A DNA stretch of 22,780 nt. It comes from DASUFI01 sp036274635 (GTDB taxonomy: Bacteria; Planctomycetota; B15-G4). Position 1 is the stretch's first letter; every line of letters starts with the position of its first letter. Under the pieces are notes generated by a model. That model saw only the letters and a list, made by a program, of their open reading frames with translations. It did not search any database and was not told the DNA's origin. The position numbers were made by a program, and so were the translations under genes. The stretch covers positions 1-22,780 of the forward strand of contig DASUFI010000042.1 in the NCBI GenBank assembly GCA_036274635.1, given 5' to 3'. Below are positions 1-8,674 of this stretch, in pieces.

Positions 1-1404
<1,404 letters not shown>

Positions 1405-1445
1405 GGCCAGCCTCCGCGCGCGGTCGACGGAAGGGCGCCCGATGG
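1405..1445 (-). promoter_or_regulatory. Expression platform and ribosome binding site of thiC
   Basis: This is the minus-strand leader between the riboswitch and the thiC start. It holds GGAGG (1415-1411), six bases from the ATG. On the minus strand a TTCCG just upstream can pair with CGGAG overlapping this site (one G-U pair), forming a hairpin that would hide the ribosome binding site. No U-run follows any hairpin here, so control at translation initiation rather than termination is the simpler reading. The pairing was drawn by hand and is an inference. Confidence 0.45.
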
Positions 1446-1524
1446 CCGCCTCCCTCCGCAGCTCGCGCTGATCAGGTTCCAAGGGTGTGTTCTCAGTCCG
1501 CCTTGTGGCGGACACCCCTGGCGG
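1446..1524 (-). ncRNA. TPP riboswitch (THI box)
   Basis: The minus strand carries the conserved thiamin pyrophosphate aptamer: GGGGTGT, then a perfect P3 hairpin GTCCGCC-ACAA-GGCGGAC, the signature CTGAGA, ACACCC, GAACCTGATC, and the closing GCGGAGGGA. CCGCC (1524-1520) and GGCGG (1450-1446) can form P1. The loop after GATC is an AGC-GCGA-GCT stem-loop, with a GNRA tetraloop in place of the commoner UAAU-containing loop. It sits 41 bases upstream of thiC, as expected for TPP feedback control. The motif matches are direct; the ligand is inferred from the family. Confidence 0.95.
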
Positions 1525-1533
1525 TCGGGCGCG

Positions 1534-1563
1534 AGGATAGCGCGGGGTGCTCGGACAGGACAA
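1534..1563 (-). promoter_or_regulatory. Probable thiC promoter
   Basis: On the minus strand TTGTCC (1563-1558) and TATCCT (1539-1534) are separated by 18 bases. Both are reasonable matches to -35 and -10 boxes. They would place the transcription start only a few bases before the riboswitch P1 stem at 1524, which is the position needed. Not tested. Confidence 0.45.
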
Positions 1564-1614
1564 CTCGATGGCCGCTGCACGCCGGCGACGACGCATGAGA
1601 AGCTGGAGGTCGTC

Positions 1615-2442
1615 ATGCACAGCCCGACCGCGGAGCCCGGCTCAGCCCCGAGCCCGATTCCGGCAGCGATGCAGGGCGGCGGGGTGCTGGCTCGGGTGCT
1701 GGCCGTCGGCTGGCGCATCGCGCCGCGGGTGTGGCCGTTTGCGGCGCTGATCTGTCTGCCCGAGCTCGTGGTCTACCTCCGCCTCCAGCCGCAACGACCC
1801 GCCTGGCCTCCGGTCTGGCCGTACCTGCCGCTCCACTTCGCGGTCGCGCTCGGGCAGGGACTCGTCGCCGCGGCACTGATGCCCTCGGTCATGCGCTGGT
1901 TCGCCGACGAGCGGGAGCGCGTCGCCCTGCAGCGCGGAGATTCCCGGGGACGAGCCGCCGCTGCCATGGGAGCGGCCGTGGTCGGTGCGTCGATTCACCT
2001 GGTGATAAGCACGCCGCTCCTTTTCGTGGGTGACCCTCACAGCGCGCTCCCCAGCAGGTGGCCGTTCGTCGCGATGCTCGTCGTCGAGCCGATCTGGATC
2101 TGGATCGAGCTGCGACTGGTGATCCTGATGACGGTCGCCTCGATCGAGCGGTGCGGCCCCCTCGCCGCCGTGCGCCGCAGCTGGAGGCTCACGCGCGGCT
2201 GGGCACTGCGCTGCCTCGGCGTGGGGGTCGTGCTGGTGCTGTTCTGGATTGCGGCATACGTCGTCGTAAGGCTGGTCAGTCGGGGCGACTCCAAGCACGA
2301 TCTCGTCTGGCTGAGTCCCGGCCTCGCGGCTGCGCTGATGCCATGGTTCTTCGCGCTGCAGGCCGTGATCTACCACGACGCGCGCTGCGCGGCGGATGAT
2401 GTCAGCAGCCGGCGCATCGCCGAGGATGCCGCGCCGCTCTGA
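1615..2442 (+). CDS. Polytopic membrane protein of unknown function
   Basis: A 275-residue integral membrane protein. The ATG at 1615 has GGAGG at 1605-1609, five bases upstream; the open frame runs far leftward but only as a shadow antisense to thiC. About six hydrophobic stretches are visible, near residues 38-58, 70-92, 118-142, 150-175, 200-225 and 235-258. The segment SWRLTRGWALRCLGVGVVLV, preceded by a basic AAVRR, resembles the loop-plus-helix repeated in glycerophosphoryl-diester phosphodiesterase membrane domains and similar uncharacterised YciC/DUF-type proteins. This is a weak resemblance, not an assignment. No catalytic motif is seen. It is transcribed divergently from thiC and is 267 bp ahead of mlaF with no overlap, so a link to either is unproven. 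Base composition at third positions looks slightly less GC-biased than in its neighbours. Confidence 0.8.
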   Translation: MHSPTAEPGSAPSPIPAAMQGGGVLARVLAVGWRIAPRVWPFAALICLPELVVYLRLQPQRPAWPPVWPYLPLHFAVALGQGLVAAALMPSVMRWFADERERVALQRGDSRGRAAAAMGAAVVGASIHLVISTPLLFVGDPHSALPSRWPFVAMLVVEPIWIWIELRLVILMTVASIERCGPLAAVRRSWRLTRGWALRCLGVGVVLVLFWIAAYVVVRLVSRGDSKHDLVWLSPGLAAALMPWFFALQAVIYHDARCAADDVSSRRIAEDAAPL

Positions 2443-2678
2443 TCCGTGCTCCGCGATCTCCGCAGGGCACACTCCAGCGCTGACCGTCGTGTGCCGGGTG
2501 CATCGCCTCGACTGGACCTGCATCGACCGCGTCGCATCGTTTGAAGCGTCCGGCGCTGGTCGCGCCGCGCCGCCGCCCCCGATCGCGCGCCGCGTCGCGG
2601 CTCCGAGGGCGTCGAGGTGGCTGTCGTCCCGCGAAATGGGGGCCCCGGCCTGCCCCTCGGATCGGGACAGCCCGACGG

Positions 2679-2684
2679 TACAGT
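2679..2684 (+). promoter_or_regulatory. Candidate -10 element for the mla operon
   Basis: The 267 bp gap 2443-2709 holds no convincing gene. Near its end is TACAGT followed by GGCCC, 25 bases before the mlaF ATG. The same TA-N-A-N-T-G context recurs before three other plus-strand units (6379, 8592 and 19003). No good -35 hexamer is seen. No Shine-Dalgarno is visible before the mlaF ATG at 2710. Confidence 0.35.
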
Positions 2685-2709
2685 GGCCCACCAACCCCCC
2701 GGGCCCGCC

Positions 2710-3489
2710 ATGGCAAGTCCTCCGGCCACCGACCCGCCCGTCGCCCTGCGCCACGTGCAGCACGCCTTCGGCCGGCGCGTCATCTTCCAGGACCTGTCCT
2801 GCGAGGTGCCGGCCCAGCAGCTCACGGTGGTCGTGGGCGGCAGCGGCTCGGGCAAGAGCACGCTGCTGCGGCTGGTCGGGGGGCTCATCCGCCCCCGGTC
2901 CGGCGAGGTGCTGGTGGAGGGGCGCGACATCACGAAGCTGCGCGAGTCGCAGCTCACGGAGGTGCGCCTCGCGCTCGGGATGCTGTTCCAGAACGGCGCG
3001 CTGCTGGATTCGCTGAGCGTCTTCGACAACGTGGCCTTTCCGCTGCGCGAGCACACCGACCTGGACGACGCGGCCATCGCCGACGGGGTGCACGAGAGCC
3101 TCGAGCGCACGGGCCTCAAGGACGTGGACGACCTGCTGCCGCCGCAGCTCTCGGGCGGCATGCGCAAGCGCGTGGCCCTGGCGCGCGCCATCGTGCGCCG
3201 GCCGCGGGTGCTGCTGTGCGACGAGCCCTTCTCGGGCCTCGACCCCATCTCCGCGCTGCGCATCGAGCGGCTGCTGGTGGACCTGAACGAGAGCGGCCTG
3301 ACGCTGCTGGTCGTGAGCCACGACGCGCCCTCGACGCAGCGCATGGCGGACCGCGTCCTGGTGCTGCTGCCGGGGCAGTCCGTGCAGGGGGCGCCGGCGC
3401 AGCTGCTGGCGCACGAGGATCCGCGCGTGCGCGCGCTGATGGGCGAGCCCATCGACCCGGCGCTGGTGGCCTCCGAGGAGGAGCACTGA
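2710..3489 (+). CDS. mlaF: Mla transporter ATP-binding protein MlaF
   Basis: Cytosolic ATPase of the MCE-type ABC transporter that moves phospholipids between outer and inner membrane. The 259 residues match the family length. Walker A is GGSGSGKST (43-51), the Q-loop is at Q94 (MLFQNGALLDSLSVFDNVAF region), the ABC signature is LSGGM (147-151), Walker B is VLLCDEP (167-173), and the H-loop is H204 in VVSHD. FQNGALLDSLSVFDNV and LSGGM-RKRVALARA are typical of MlaF rather than of generic importers. The ATG at 2710 gives an N-terminus of normal length; earlier in-frame starts at 2683 (GTG) and 2617 (ATG) would only add a low-complexity leader, and none has a clear ribosome binding site. The stop overlaps the start of mlaE by one base (TGATG), so the two are translationally coupled. 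Confidence 0.95.
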   Translation: MASPPATDPPVALRHVQHAFGRRVIFQDLSCEVPAQQLTVVVGGSGSGKSTLLRLVGGLIRPRSGEVLVEGRDITKLRESQLTEVRLALGMLFQNGALLDSLSVFDNVAFPLREHTDLDDAAIADGVHESLERTGLKDVDDLLPPQLSGGMRKRVALARAIVRRPRVLLCDEPFSGLDPISALRIERLLVDLNESGLTLLVVSHDAPSTQRMADRVLVLLPGQSVQGAPAQLLAHEDPRVRALMGEPIDPALVASEEEH

Positions 3490-4265
3490 TGCTCGGCCCC
3501 GTGCGCGAGATGGGCTTCCTGGCCTCGTCCTTCGTGGTCAGCCTGGGCCACCTCGGCGTCTTCGCGGGGCGCGTGCTGGCTGCGCTGGTGCGGCCGCCCG
3601 TGCGCGTGCGCGAGCTGATCCTCGAGATCTACAAGCTGGGCGTGCTGTCGGTCTCGATCGTGGTCGTGGCCGGCCTGGCGGTGGGCATGGTGCTGGGGCT
3701 GCAGGGCTACTCGATCCTGGCGCGCTTCGGCGCGGCCGAGTCGCTGGGCTCGGTGGTGGGCCTCTCGCTGCTGCGCGAGCTGGGGCCGGTGCTCACGGCG
3801 CTGCTCGTCACGGGGCGCGCCGGCTCGGCCACCACGGCCGAGATCGGCACGATGGTGGCCACCGAGCAGCTCGACGGCCTGCGCATGATGTCCGTGGACC
3901 CCGTGCACTACGTCATCGTGCCGCGCGCGCTGGGCCTCGCGCTGGTCATGCCGCTGCTCTCGTCCTTGTTCATCACCTGCGGCCTCGCGGGCGGCTGGGT
4001 CGTGGGCGTCGGGCTCATGGGCCTCGACTCGGGCCGCTACCTGTCGAGCCTGCAGGCCAGCACGGAGTTCGTGAACGACGTCGTGGGCAGCTTCGTGAAG
4101 GCCGCCATCTTCGGCGTGATCGTGGGCCTGGTCGCCACGTGGCGCGGCTGGCGCAGCGAACCCACGTCCGCCGGCGTCTCCGCGGCGACGACGAGCACCG
4201 TCGTCATCGCTTCGTTGAGCATCCTCCTGGGCGACTATATGATCACCGCGCTTTGGGGCCTGTGA
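3489..4265 (+). CDS. mlaE: Mla transporter permease MlaE
   Basis: Inner-membrane permease (MlaE/DUF140 family, 258 residues) that pairs with MlaF and the MCE protein MlaD. The family core is clear: LLRELGPVLTALLVTGRAGS, then TTAEIGTMVATEQLDGLRMM and DPVHYVIVPRALGLALVMPL. An amphipathic N-terminus is followed by about five hydrophobic segments; the last is LSILLGDYMITALWG. ASTEFVNDVVGSFVKAAIFG corresponds to the conserved cytosolic loop before the last helices. The start ATG overlaps the mlaF stop and the mlaD ATG follows the stop after one base, so these three are surely one transcript. Nothing is missing compared with the family. Confidence 0.95.
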   Translation: MLGPVREMGFLASSFVVSLGHLGVFAGRVLAALVRPPVRVRELILEIYKLGVLSVSIVVVAGLAVGMVLGLQGYSILARFGAAESLGSVVGLSLLRELGPVLTALLVTGRAGSATTAEIGTMVATEQLDGLRMMSVDPVHYVIVPRALGLALVMPLLSSLFITCGLAGGWVVGVGLMGLDSGRYLSSLQASTEFVNDVVGSFVKAAIFGVIVGLVATWRGWRSEPTSAGVSAATTSTVVIASLSILLGDYMITALWGL

Positions 4266-4266
4266 C

Positions 4267-4731
4267 ATGGAACGGTCCGGAACTCGCGACGTCGCCGTGG
4301 GCCTCTTCCTGCTGGCGGGCATCCTCGCCGCGGGCTTCCTGTCGCTGCGCGTGGGCGGCTTCACGCTGACCAAGCCCGACACGATCACGGTCTACGCCTC
4401 GTTCGACGAGATCGGCGGCCTCAAGCCGCGCGCGCCGGTGGTCATCGCCGGCTTCAAGGTGGGCGAGGTGCGCAGCATCGACCTCGACCAGAACTCCCGC
4501 GCGCGGGTCACGATGGAGCTGGACGCGGAGCAGAAGTACCCCGTGGACACCTCGGCCTCGATCGTGACCAGCGGCGTCCTCGGCGACCGCTACATCTCGC
4601 TGCAGCTGGGCGGCGAGGACGACGTGCTCAAGCACGGCGACACGATCCAGTACACCGAGTCGGCGGTGCTGCTCGAGCGCCTGCTGGGCAAGTTCATCCA
4701 CAACGCCGACGTGGGCGGCGATCCGAAGTGA
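4267..4731 (+). CDS. mlaD: MCE-domain lipid-binding protein MlaD
   Basis: MlaD is anchored by one N-terminal helix in the inner membrane and forms the periplasmic hexameric ring through which lipids pass to the permease. Residues 10-28 (VAVGLFLLAGILAAGFLSL) are the anchor. The single MCE domain follows (about 38-116): ITVYASFDEIGGLKPRAPV, VIAGFKVGEVRSIDLD, and the closing GDRYISLQLGGEDDVLKHGD. The end QYTESAVLLERLLGKFIHN matches the C-terminal helix of MlaD. At 154 residues it is a short version, with a truncated tail relative to the E. coli protein of about 180. The stop overlaps the GTG start of mlaA in GTGA. Confidence 0.94.
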   Translation: MERSGTRDVAVGLFLLAGILAAGFLSLRVGGFTLTKPDTITVYASFDEIGGLKPRAPVVIAGFKVGEVRSIDLDQNSRARVTMELDAEQKYPVDTSASIVTSGVLGDRYISLQLGGEDDVLKHGDTIQYTESAVLLERLLGKFIHNADVGGDPK

Positions 4732-5501
4732 TCCGCGCGCCCGCGTGCGCGCTGCGGCGCGCCCTGCCCGTCCTGCTGCTCGTCGGCGCGCTGGCCGCCT
4801 GCGCGGCGCCCCCCGGCGAGCGCGAATGGGACCCGTGGGAGGGCCTCAACCGCAAGATCTTCTGGTTCAACGAGCGCGTCGACGACCTCGTGCTCGAGCC
4901 CACCGCGCGCGGCTGGGTCCACATCACCACCGCGGGCTTCCGCGAAGGCGTGCAGAACTTCACGGACAACCTGCGCTTCCCCGTGCAGCTCGTGAACAAC
5001 CTGCTGCAGGCGCGCTTCGGCGACGCGGGACGCTGCACGGCGCGCTTCGTGGTCAACACGACCGTCGGCCTGCTGGGCATCTACGACCCCGCCAGCGTCT
5101 GGGGCCTGGGGCCCGCCCCCGCGGACTTCGGCCAGACGCTCGCGGTGTGGGGCGTGAACGAGGGGCCGTACCTCGTGATCCCCTTCCTGGGGCCCAGCGA
5201 CCCGCGCGACGCCACCGGCCTGCTGGCCGACTACCTCGTCGAGCGCGAGGTCCTGCCGGGCAGCTACTTCTTCCTGGGCGCCTACGTGGTGGGCACGGTC
5301 AACTGGCGCGGCCAGAACCTGCAGAACATCGAGGAGGCGCGCGAGGCGTCCATCGATTATTACACTGCGGTGCGCAGCGCCTGGCTCGATCACCGCCGTC
5401 GGGCCATCGGCGTCATGCTTCCGCCGCCGGACGAGAAGGCCGAAGCCCCGTCAGAACAGCCGGAGGATCCCTACGATGTCGATTCCGCGATCAACCCGTA
5501 G
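4728..5501 (+). CDS. mlaA: Outer-membrane phospholipid-asymmetry lipoprotein MlaA (VacJ)
   Basis: MlaA is the outer-membrane doughnut-shaped lipoprotein that removes mislocalised phospholipid from the outer leaflet. The 257-residue product starts at a GTG at 4728 that overlaps the mlaD stop by four bases. A signal peptide ends in a lipobox (GALAAC, Cys25). Family blocks are all present: DPWEGLNRKIFWFNERVD, GVQNFTDNLRFPVQLVNNLL, NTTVGLLGIYDPAS, DFGQTLAVWGVNEGPYLVIP and GPSDPRDATG. Position +2 after the Cys is Ala, consistent with outer-membrane sorting under the E. coli rule. In E. coli mlaA is unlinked to mlaFEDCB; here it sits between mlaD and mlaC. The 3' end overlaps mlaC by 26 bases. Confidence 0.95.
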   Translation: MIRAPACALRRALPVLLLVGALAACAAPPGEREWDPWEGLNRKIFWFNERVDDLVLEPTARGWVHITTAGFREGVQNFTDNLRFPVQLVNNLLQARFGDAGRCTARFVVNTTVGLLGIYDPASVWGLGPAPADFGQTLAVWGVNEGPYLVIPFLGPSDPRDATGLLADYLVEREVLPGSYFFLGAYVVGTVNWRGQNLQNIEEAREASIDYYTAVRSAWLDHRRRAIGVMLPPPDEKAEAPSEQPEDPYDVDSAINP

Positions 5502-6186
5502 CGTCCGCGCCCTGGCGCTCCTCGCCGCCACGACCCTTGGCGCGCTCGCCGGGTCTTCGGCGGCGCAGACCCCGGAGGCCGCGAGCGCGCCGGCCGCCAC
5601 CGCCCGCACGGCGCGCGAGTTCGTGACCACGACGATCGACGCGGTCACCAAGGTGCTCAAGGACCGCACGCGCTCCGCGCACGACCGCCGCATGGCCATC
5701 CAGGAGCTCGTCGACCGCTGGCTGGACGCGGAGACCATCTCCAAGCTCGCGCTGGCCAAGAACTGGAAGGCCTTCGACGAGGCGCAGCAGAAGGACTTCG
5801 TGCTGCAGTTCCGCCGGCACCTCGTGCTGACCTACTACCGCAATGTCGACCGCTACAGCTTCGACCGCATCGAGGTCTACGACGCGCGCGACGAGAAGGC
5901 CAAGCAGGGTGACTGGACCGTGCGCACCAAGGTCATCGCGCCGGCGCAGGACGACGTGCTCATCGACGTGCGCGTGCGGCCGACGGCCGATGGCAGCGAC
6001 TGGAAGGTCATCGACCTCTTCATCGAGGGCGTGAGCCTCGTGACCAACTTCCGCTCCCAGTTCCAGGAAGTCCTGTCGAACGGCAAGCCCGAGCAGCTCC
6101 TGCAGTCCCTGCGCGAGAAGAACGAGGCCACCGAGCAGAAGTACGTGGAGGCGGAGGGCAAGGAGGACTCCGGCGGCGGCGGCTGA
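5476..6186 (+). CDS. mlaC: Periplasmic phospholipid shuttle MlaC
   Basis: MlaC (Ttg2D family) carries phospholipid across the periplasm between MlaA and the MlaFED complex. The 236-residue protein has a Sec signal peptide (about 1-30, cleavage near SSAAQT). The mature domain shows family features: FVTTTIDAVTKVLKD, VDRWLDAETISKLALAKNW, QQKDFVLQFRRHLVLTYYRN and DWKVIDLFIEGVSLVTNFRS ending in an NFRSQF-type helix. The ATG at 5476 lies inside the end of mlaA and has GGAGG nine bases upstream. A Glu/Lys-rich tail ending in a Gly run is not part of the family core. It is the last gene of the operon. No STAS-domain gene (mlaB) follows. Confidence 0.93.
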   Translation: MSIPRSTRSVRALALLAATTLGALAGSSAAQTPEAASAPAATARTAREFVTTTIDAVTKVLKDRTRSAHDRRMAIQELVDRWLDAETISKLALAKNWKAFDEAQQKDFVLQFRRHLVLTYYRNVDRYSFDRIEVYDARDEKAKQGDWTVRTKVIAPAQDDVLIDVRVRPTADGSDWKVIDLFIEGVSLVTNFRSQFQEVLSNGKPEQLLQSLREKNEATEQKYVEAEGKEDSGGGG

Positions 6187-6218
6187 CCTGCCGCGCCCGG
6201 CTCCCCCGCCTCCGCGCC

Positions 6219-6230
6219 CGTTCCGGAACG
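6219..6230. repeat. 12-bp perfect palindrome CGTTCCGGAACG
   Basis: The gap 6187-6448 between mlaC and the winged-helix gene holds no gene. It contains this perfect palindrome, 33 bases after the mlaC stop. It could be an operator half of the kind bound by a dimeric regulator, such as the adjacent winged-helix protein, but nothing else supports this. Confidence 0.3.
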
Positions 6231-6261
6231 ACCGCCATCGGGGTCTTCCCAAGCCCCCGAG

Positions 6262-6281
6262 GCCTCCGAAAAAACGGAGGC
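6262..6281 (+). terminator. Hairpin after the mla operon
   Basis: GCCTCCG, AAAAAA and CGGAGGC form a perfect 7-bp stem with an all-A hexaloop about 75 bases after mlaC. No U-run follows, so it may be a processing or Rho-assisted end rather than a classical intrinsic terminator. Confidence 0.4.
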
Positions 6282-6378
6282 AGACGTCGCGCGCATCCAC
6301 TGTCTGACGCCGCGAACTGTTTGCGTCCGAGCCCCAGCTTCGTCACGAAACTGGTGATCCCTCGCCGGGTGTCGCCAC

Positions 6379-6384
6379 TACAGT
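6379..6384 (+). promoter_or_regulatory. Candidate -10 element for the winged-helix regulator
   Basis: TACAGT followed by GCCGC lies 64 bases before the ATG at 6449. It shares the TANANTG(C/G)C pattern found at 2679, 8592 and 19003. No clear -35 box is seen. Confidence 0.35.
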
Positions 6385-6448
6385 GCCGCGCAACACGGGC
6401 GCTCGTTCCGCTGCGCGCGTCCCGGTTGCAGGAGGAGGTCTCTTCCGC

Positions 6449-7084
6449 ATGGGCTCGGCCAGGGTGTCACTGAATTCGCGCAAGGATGTGGAGGCCGTCG
6501 GGTCGTCGCTGCGGATGGAGATCATCCGTCATCTCCAGACCCACGGTCCCAGCACGGTCTTCGAGCTGGCGCGCCGCATGGGGCGCTCCGCCGACTCGCT
6601 CTACTACCACGTGCGACGGCTGCAGGAAGTCGGCGTGCTGGCGCGCACCGGCACGCGCTCGGGTGGTCGGCGCGAGGAGGGCGTCTTCGGCCTCGCGGGC
6701 GAGCCGCTCACGGTGACCGTGGAGTCGGCCGGCGACGGCGCCGCGGAGGCGGTGCTGGAGTCGGCGCGCGCCGTGCTGCGCGACGCCGAGCAGAACCTGG
6801 CCGCGGTGCTCGAGCGAGAGCGCCTGCTGCAGGCCGGCCGCCCGCCCGTGCGAGCCGAGCCCCGGCGCTTCGCCGACGGCGCCCCGCGCTCGCTGCCCAT
6901 GGTCGTGCGCATGCGGGGCCGGCTGCCCGAGCAGGCCGTCAACGAGGTCTGCGCGCACCTCGACGCCATCGCCGAGATCTTCGTACGCCACAAGCAGGAC
7001 GAGGCCAACGGGGCGGAGGCCTCGCCGCTGCACGAGCTGGCCGCCATCTTCGCGCCCCTCGACGACGCGGGCCCGCGGGGCTGA
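6449..7084 (+). CDS. Winged helix-turn-helix transcriptional regulator (ArsR-like)
   Basis: A 211-residue probable DNA-binding regulator. Residues about 15-85 form an ArsR/HTH_20-type winged helix: VGSSLRMEIIRHLQTHGPST, then VFELARRMGRSADSLYYHVR as the helix-turn-helix with recognition helix near 47-59, and RLQEVGVLARTGTRSGGRRE as the wing. The remainder is helical and Glu/Arg-rich (ESARAVLRDAEQNLAAVLER), perhaps a dimerisation region, with no recognised ligand domain and no metal-binding Cys pair. The ATG at 6449 is chosen because GGAGGAGG lies ten bases upstream; a GTG at 6383 would place the start inside the likely promoter. It follows the mla operon but is separated by 262 bp and a hairpin, so it is probably its own unit. 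Its target cannot be deduced. Confidence 0.85.
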   Translation: MGSARVSLNSRKDVEAVGSSLRMEIIRHLQTHGPSTVFELARRMGRSADSLYYHVRRLQEVGVLARTGTRSGGRREEGVFGLAGEPLTVTVESAGDGAAEAVLESARAVLRDAEQNLAAVLERERLLQAGRPPVRAEPRRFADGAPRSLPMVVRMRGRLPEQAVNEVCAHLDAIAEIFVRHKQDEANGAEASPLHELAAIFAPLDDAGPRG

Positions 7085-7116
7085 GCTCCGGCGCCTTCCG
7101 GTGTAACTTCCCCGGC

Positions 7117-8579
7117 GTGAGGACGCCGGTGCTCCTGCTGCTCCTGCTCGGCACGGCGGCGTCGGCGCAGGACGTCGTCGCGCCGGATCTCGCCTGGTCC
7201 TTCGAGCTGCTCGAGGGCGCCCCGGCCCGTGTGCGCGTCGAGCTGGCCCTGCGCGGCGAGGCCGACGGCACCAGCGAGCTGTGCGTCGCGCCCGGCTGGG
7301 GCGGCGTCGGCGACGTGGCGCGCCTGCTGCACGAGCTGCGCGTCGCGGACGACACGGGCCGCGAGCTGCCGCTCGAGCACGCGAGCCCGACCTCGTGGAC
7401 CGTGCAGCACGCGCCCGGCGCCCCGCTGGTGGCGAGCTGGCTGGGCGCGCCGTGTTCTACGCCTGACGCAGCCTGCGCACCGCCACGCGCCGCGTCGGCG
7501 GCGGCGACGTCGCGCTGGCCATCGGCGGCACCCACTGGGCCTTCCGCGACGAGGAGCTCCTGGACCTCGCCGCCCGCGTCATCGGGACCCAGCGCGCGTT
7601 CTTCGAGGATCCCGGCCCGCCGCTCTACGTCATCACGCTCCTGCCCACGCCGCGCCTGCCCGAAGGCTCCTTCTCGCTGGGCGGCACCGGCCTCACCGAC
7701 TCGTTCGCGCTCTTCGTCATGGACGGCATCGGCCTGTCGCCCGGCAGCGACGAGCGCCAGCGCGTCGTACGCCTGCTCGCGCACGAGCACGTCCACTCGT
7801 GGAACGGCGGCCTGCTGAAGCCGCGCGATCCCGAGCAGCTGGCCTCTTGGTTCAGCGAGGGCTTCACCGAGTTCTACGCGGGCCGCCTGCTGCTCGCGGC
7901 CGGCCTCATCACGCCGGCACAGCGGGTGGACGGCCTCAACGAGATGCTCACCGGCTACCGGGCCTCGCCCGTGCGCAACGTGCCCAACGAGCGCATCCGC
8001 GAGGCCTTCTGGACCGACGCGAGCGTGCAGCGGCTGCCCTACCAGCGGGGCGAGCTGGCGGCCATCCTGGTGGACGACGCCATCCGGCGCACGCACGGCG
8101 GCCGCGCCTCGCTGGACGACCTGCTGCGCGAGATGGTGGCCGAGGCGCGCAGCGGCGCCGCGGAGTACGACACGGAAGCCCTGCTCGCGCGCATCGCCCG
8201 CTGGGCGGGCGCGGAGACGGCCGACGCCGTGCGCGCGCTCGTCGTCGACGGCGCCGACGCCGTGCTGCCCCCCGGCACGTGGGCCCCCTGGGTCGAGGTC
8301 ACGACGCGCGCGTCGCACGAGTTCGAGCTGGGCTTCGACCGCGAGGCCAGCCTCGCCTCGGGCCTCGTCACCGGCGTGCGCGAGGGCAGCGCCGCCTGGG
8401 AGGCCGGCGTGCGCGACGGGCAGCACGTGCGGGGCCTTTCGCTGCCCGGCCCCGATCCCGAGGCGCCGGTCACGCGCACCATCCGGGACGACGCCGGCGA
8501 GCGCGCGCTCACGTGGCGGCCGGCCGGTGCACCGCGCACCCAACCCTGCCTGCGGCTGGCGCAACCGGGCGTGTTCTGA
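7117..8579 (+). pseudogene. Disrupted M61-family (glycyl aminopeptidase-like) metallopeptidase
   Basis: Two halves of one secreted peptidase lie in different frames. The first half starts at GTG 7117 with a signal peptide (MRTPVLLLLLLGTAASA) and an N-terminal beta domain (ELALRGEADGTSELCVAPGWGGVGD; SPTSWTVQHAPGAPLVASW) in frame 1 to about 7440. The second half is in frame 3: SLRTATRRVGGGDVALAIGG, AARVIGTQRAFFEDPG, then the zinc motif HEHVHSW (LLAHEHVHSWNGGLL) with downstream SEGFTEFY, and a degenerate PDZ-like end (LVTGVREGSAAWEAGVRDGQ). An in-frame TGA (7464-7466) precedes the second half; GRAVFYA just before it reads in frame 3. Compared with M61 proteins, a block of perhaps 60-80 residues between VASW and VFYA seems absent (estimate by eye). 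So there is a deletion, a frame change and a stop, all within about 40 bases. It may be a real pseudogene or an assembly error; the rest of both frames is undecayed. Confidence 0.75.
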
Positions 8580-8591
8580 GGCGCTACCTGC

Positions 8592-8597
8592 TACACT
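8592..8597 (+). promoter_or_regulatory. Candidate -10 element for the dapA-like/aspartokinase operon
   Basis: TACACT followed by GCCCGC lies 13 bases after the peptidase stop and 77 bases before the ATG at 8675. It matches the recurring TANANTG(C/G)C pattern. No -35 hexamer is evident. Confidence 0.35.
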
Positions 8598-8674
8598 GCC
8601 CGCACGGCTCGGGCGGTGCGGCGGTGGGACCTGCCCGCCTTGGGCCCCAGGCAAGGTGCGGGAGGGTAGGGCGC

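Noticed and set aside
2443..2709. An additional small gene between the membrane protein and mlaF
   Set aside because: Open frames here have no ribosome binding site and show only composition-driven Arg/Ala/Pro translations.
1642..4388. Large minus-strand open frames over the membrane-protein and mla genes
   Set aside because: Their translations are Arg/His/Ala-rich without domains and they overlap well-supported plus-strand genes. They are composition shadows.
6262..6281. Calling this hairpin a firm intrinsic terminator
   Set aside because: The A-only loop and perfect stem are suggestive, but no U-run follows. It was kept only as a low-confidence feature.
7440..7470. Programmed frameshift in the M61 peptidase gene
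   Set aside because: No slippery heptamer is present, a stop lies in the downstream frame before the second half, and sequence seems to be missing, so a lesion or assembly error fits better.
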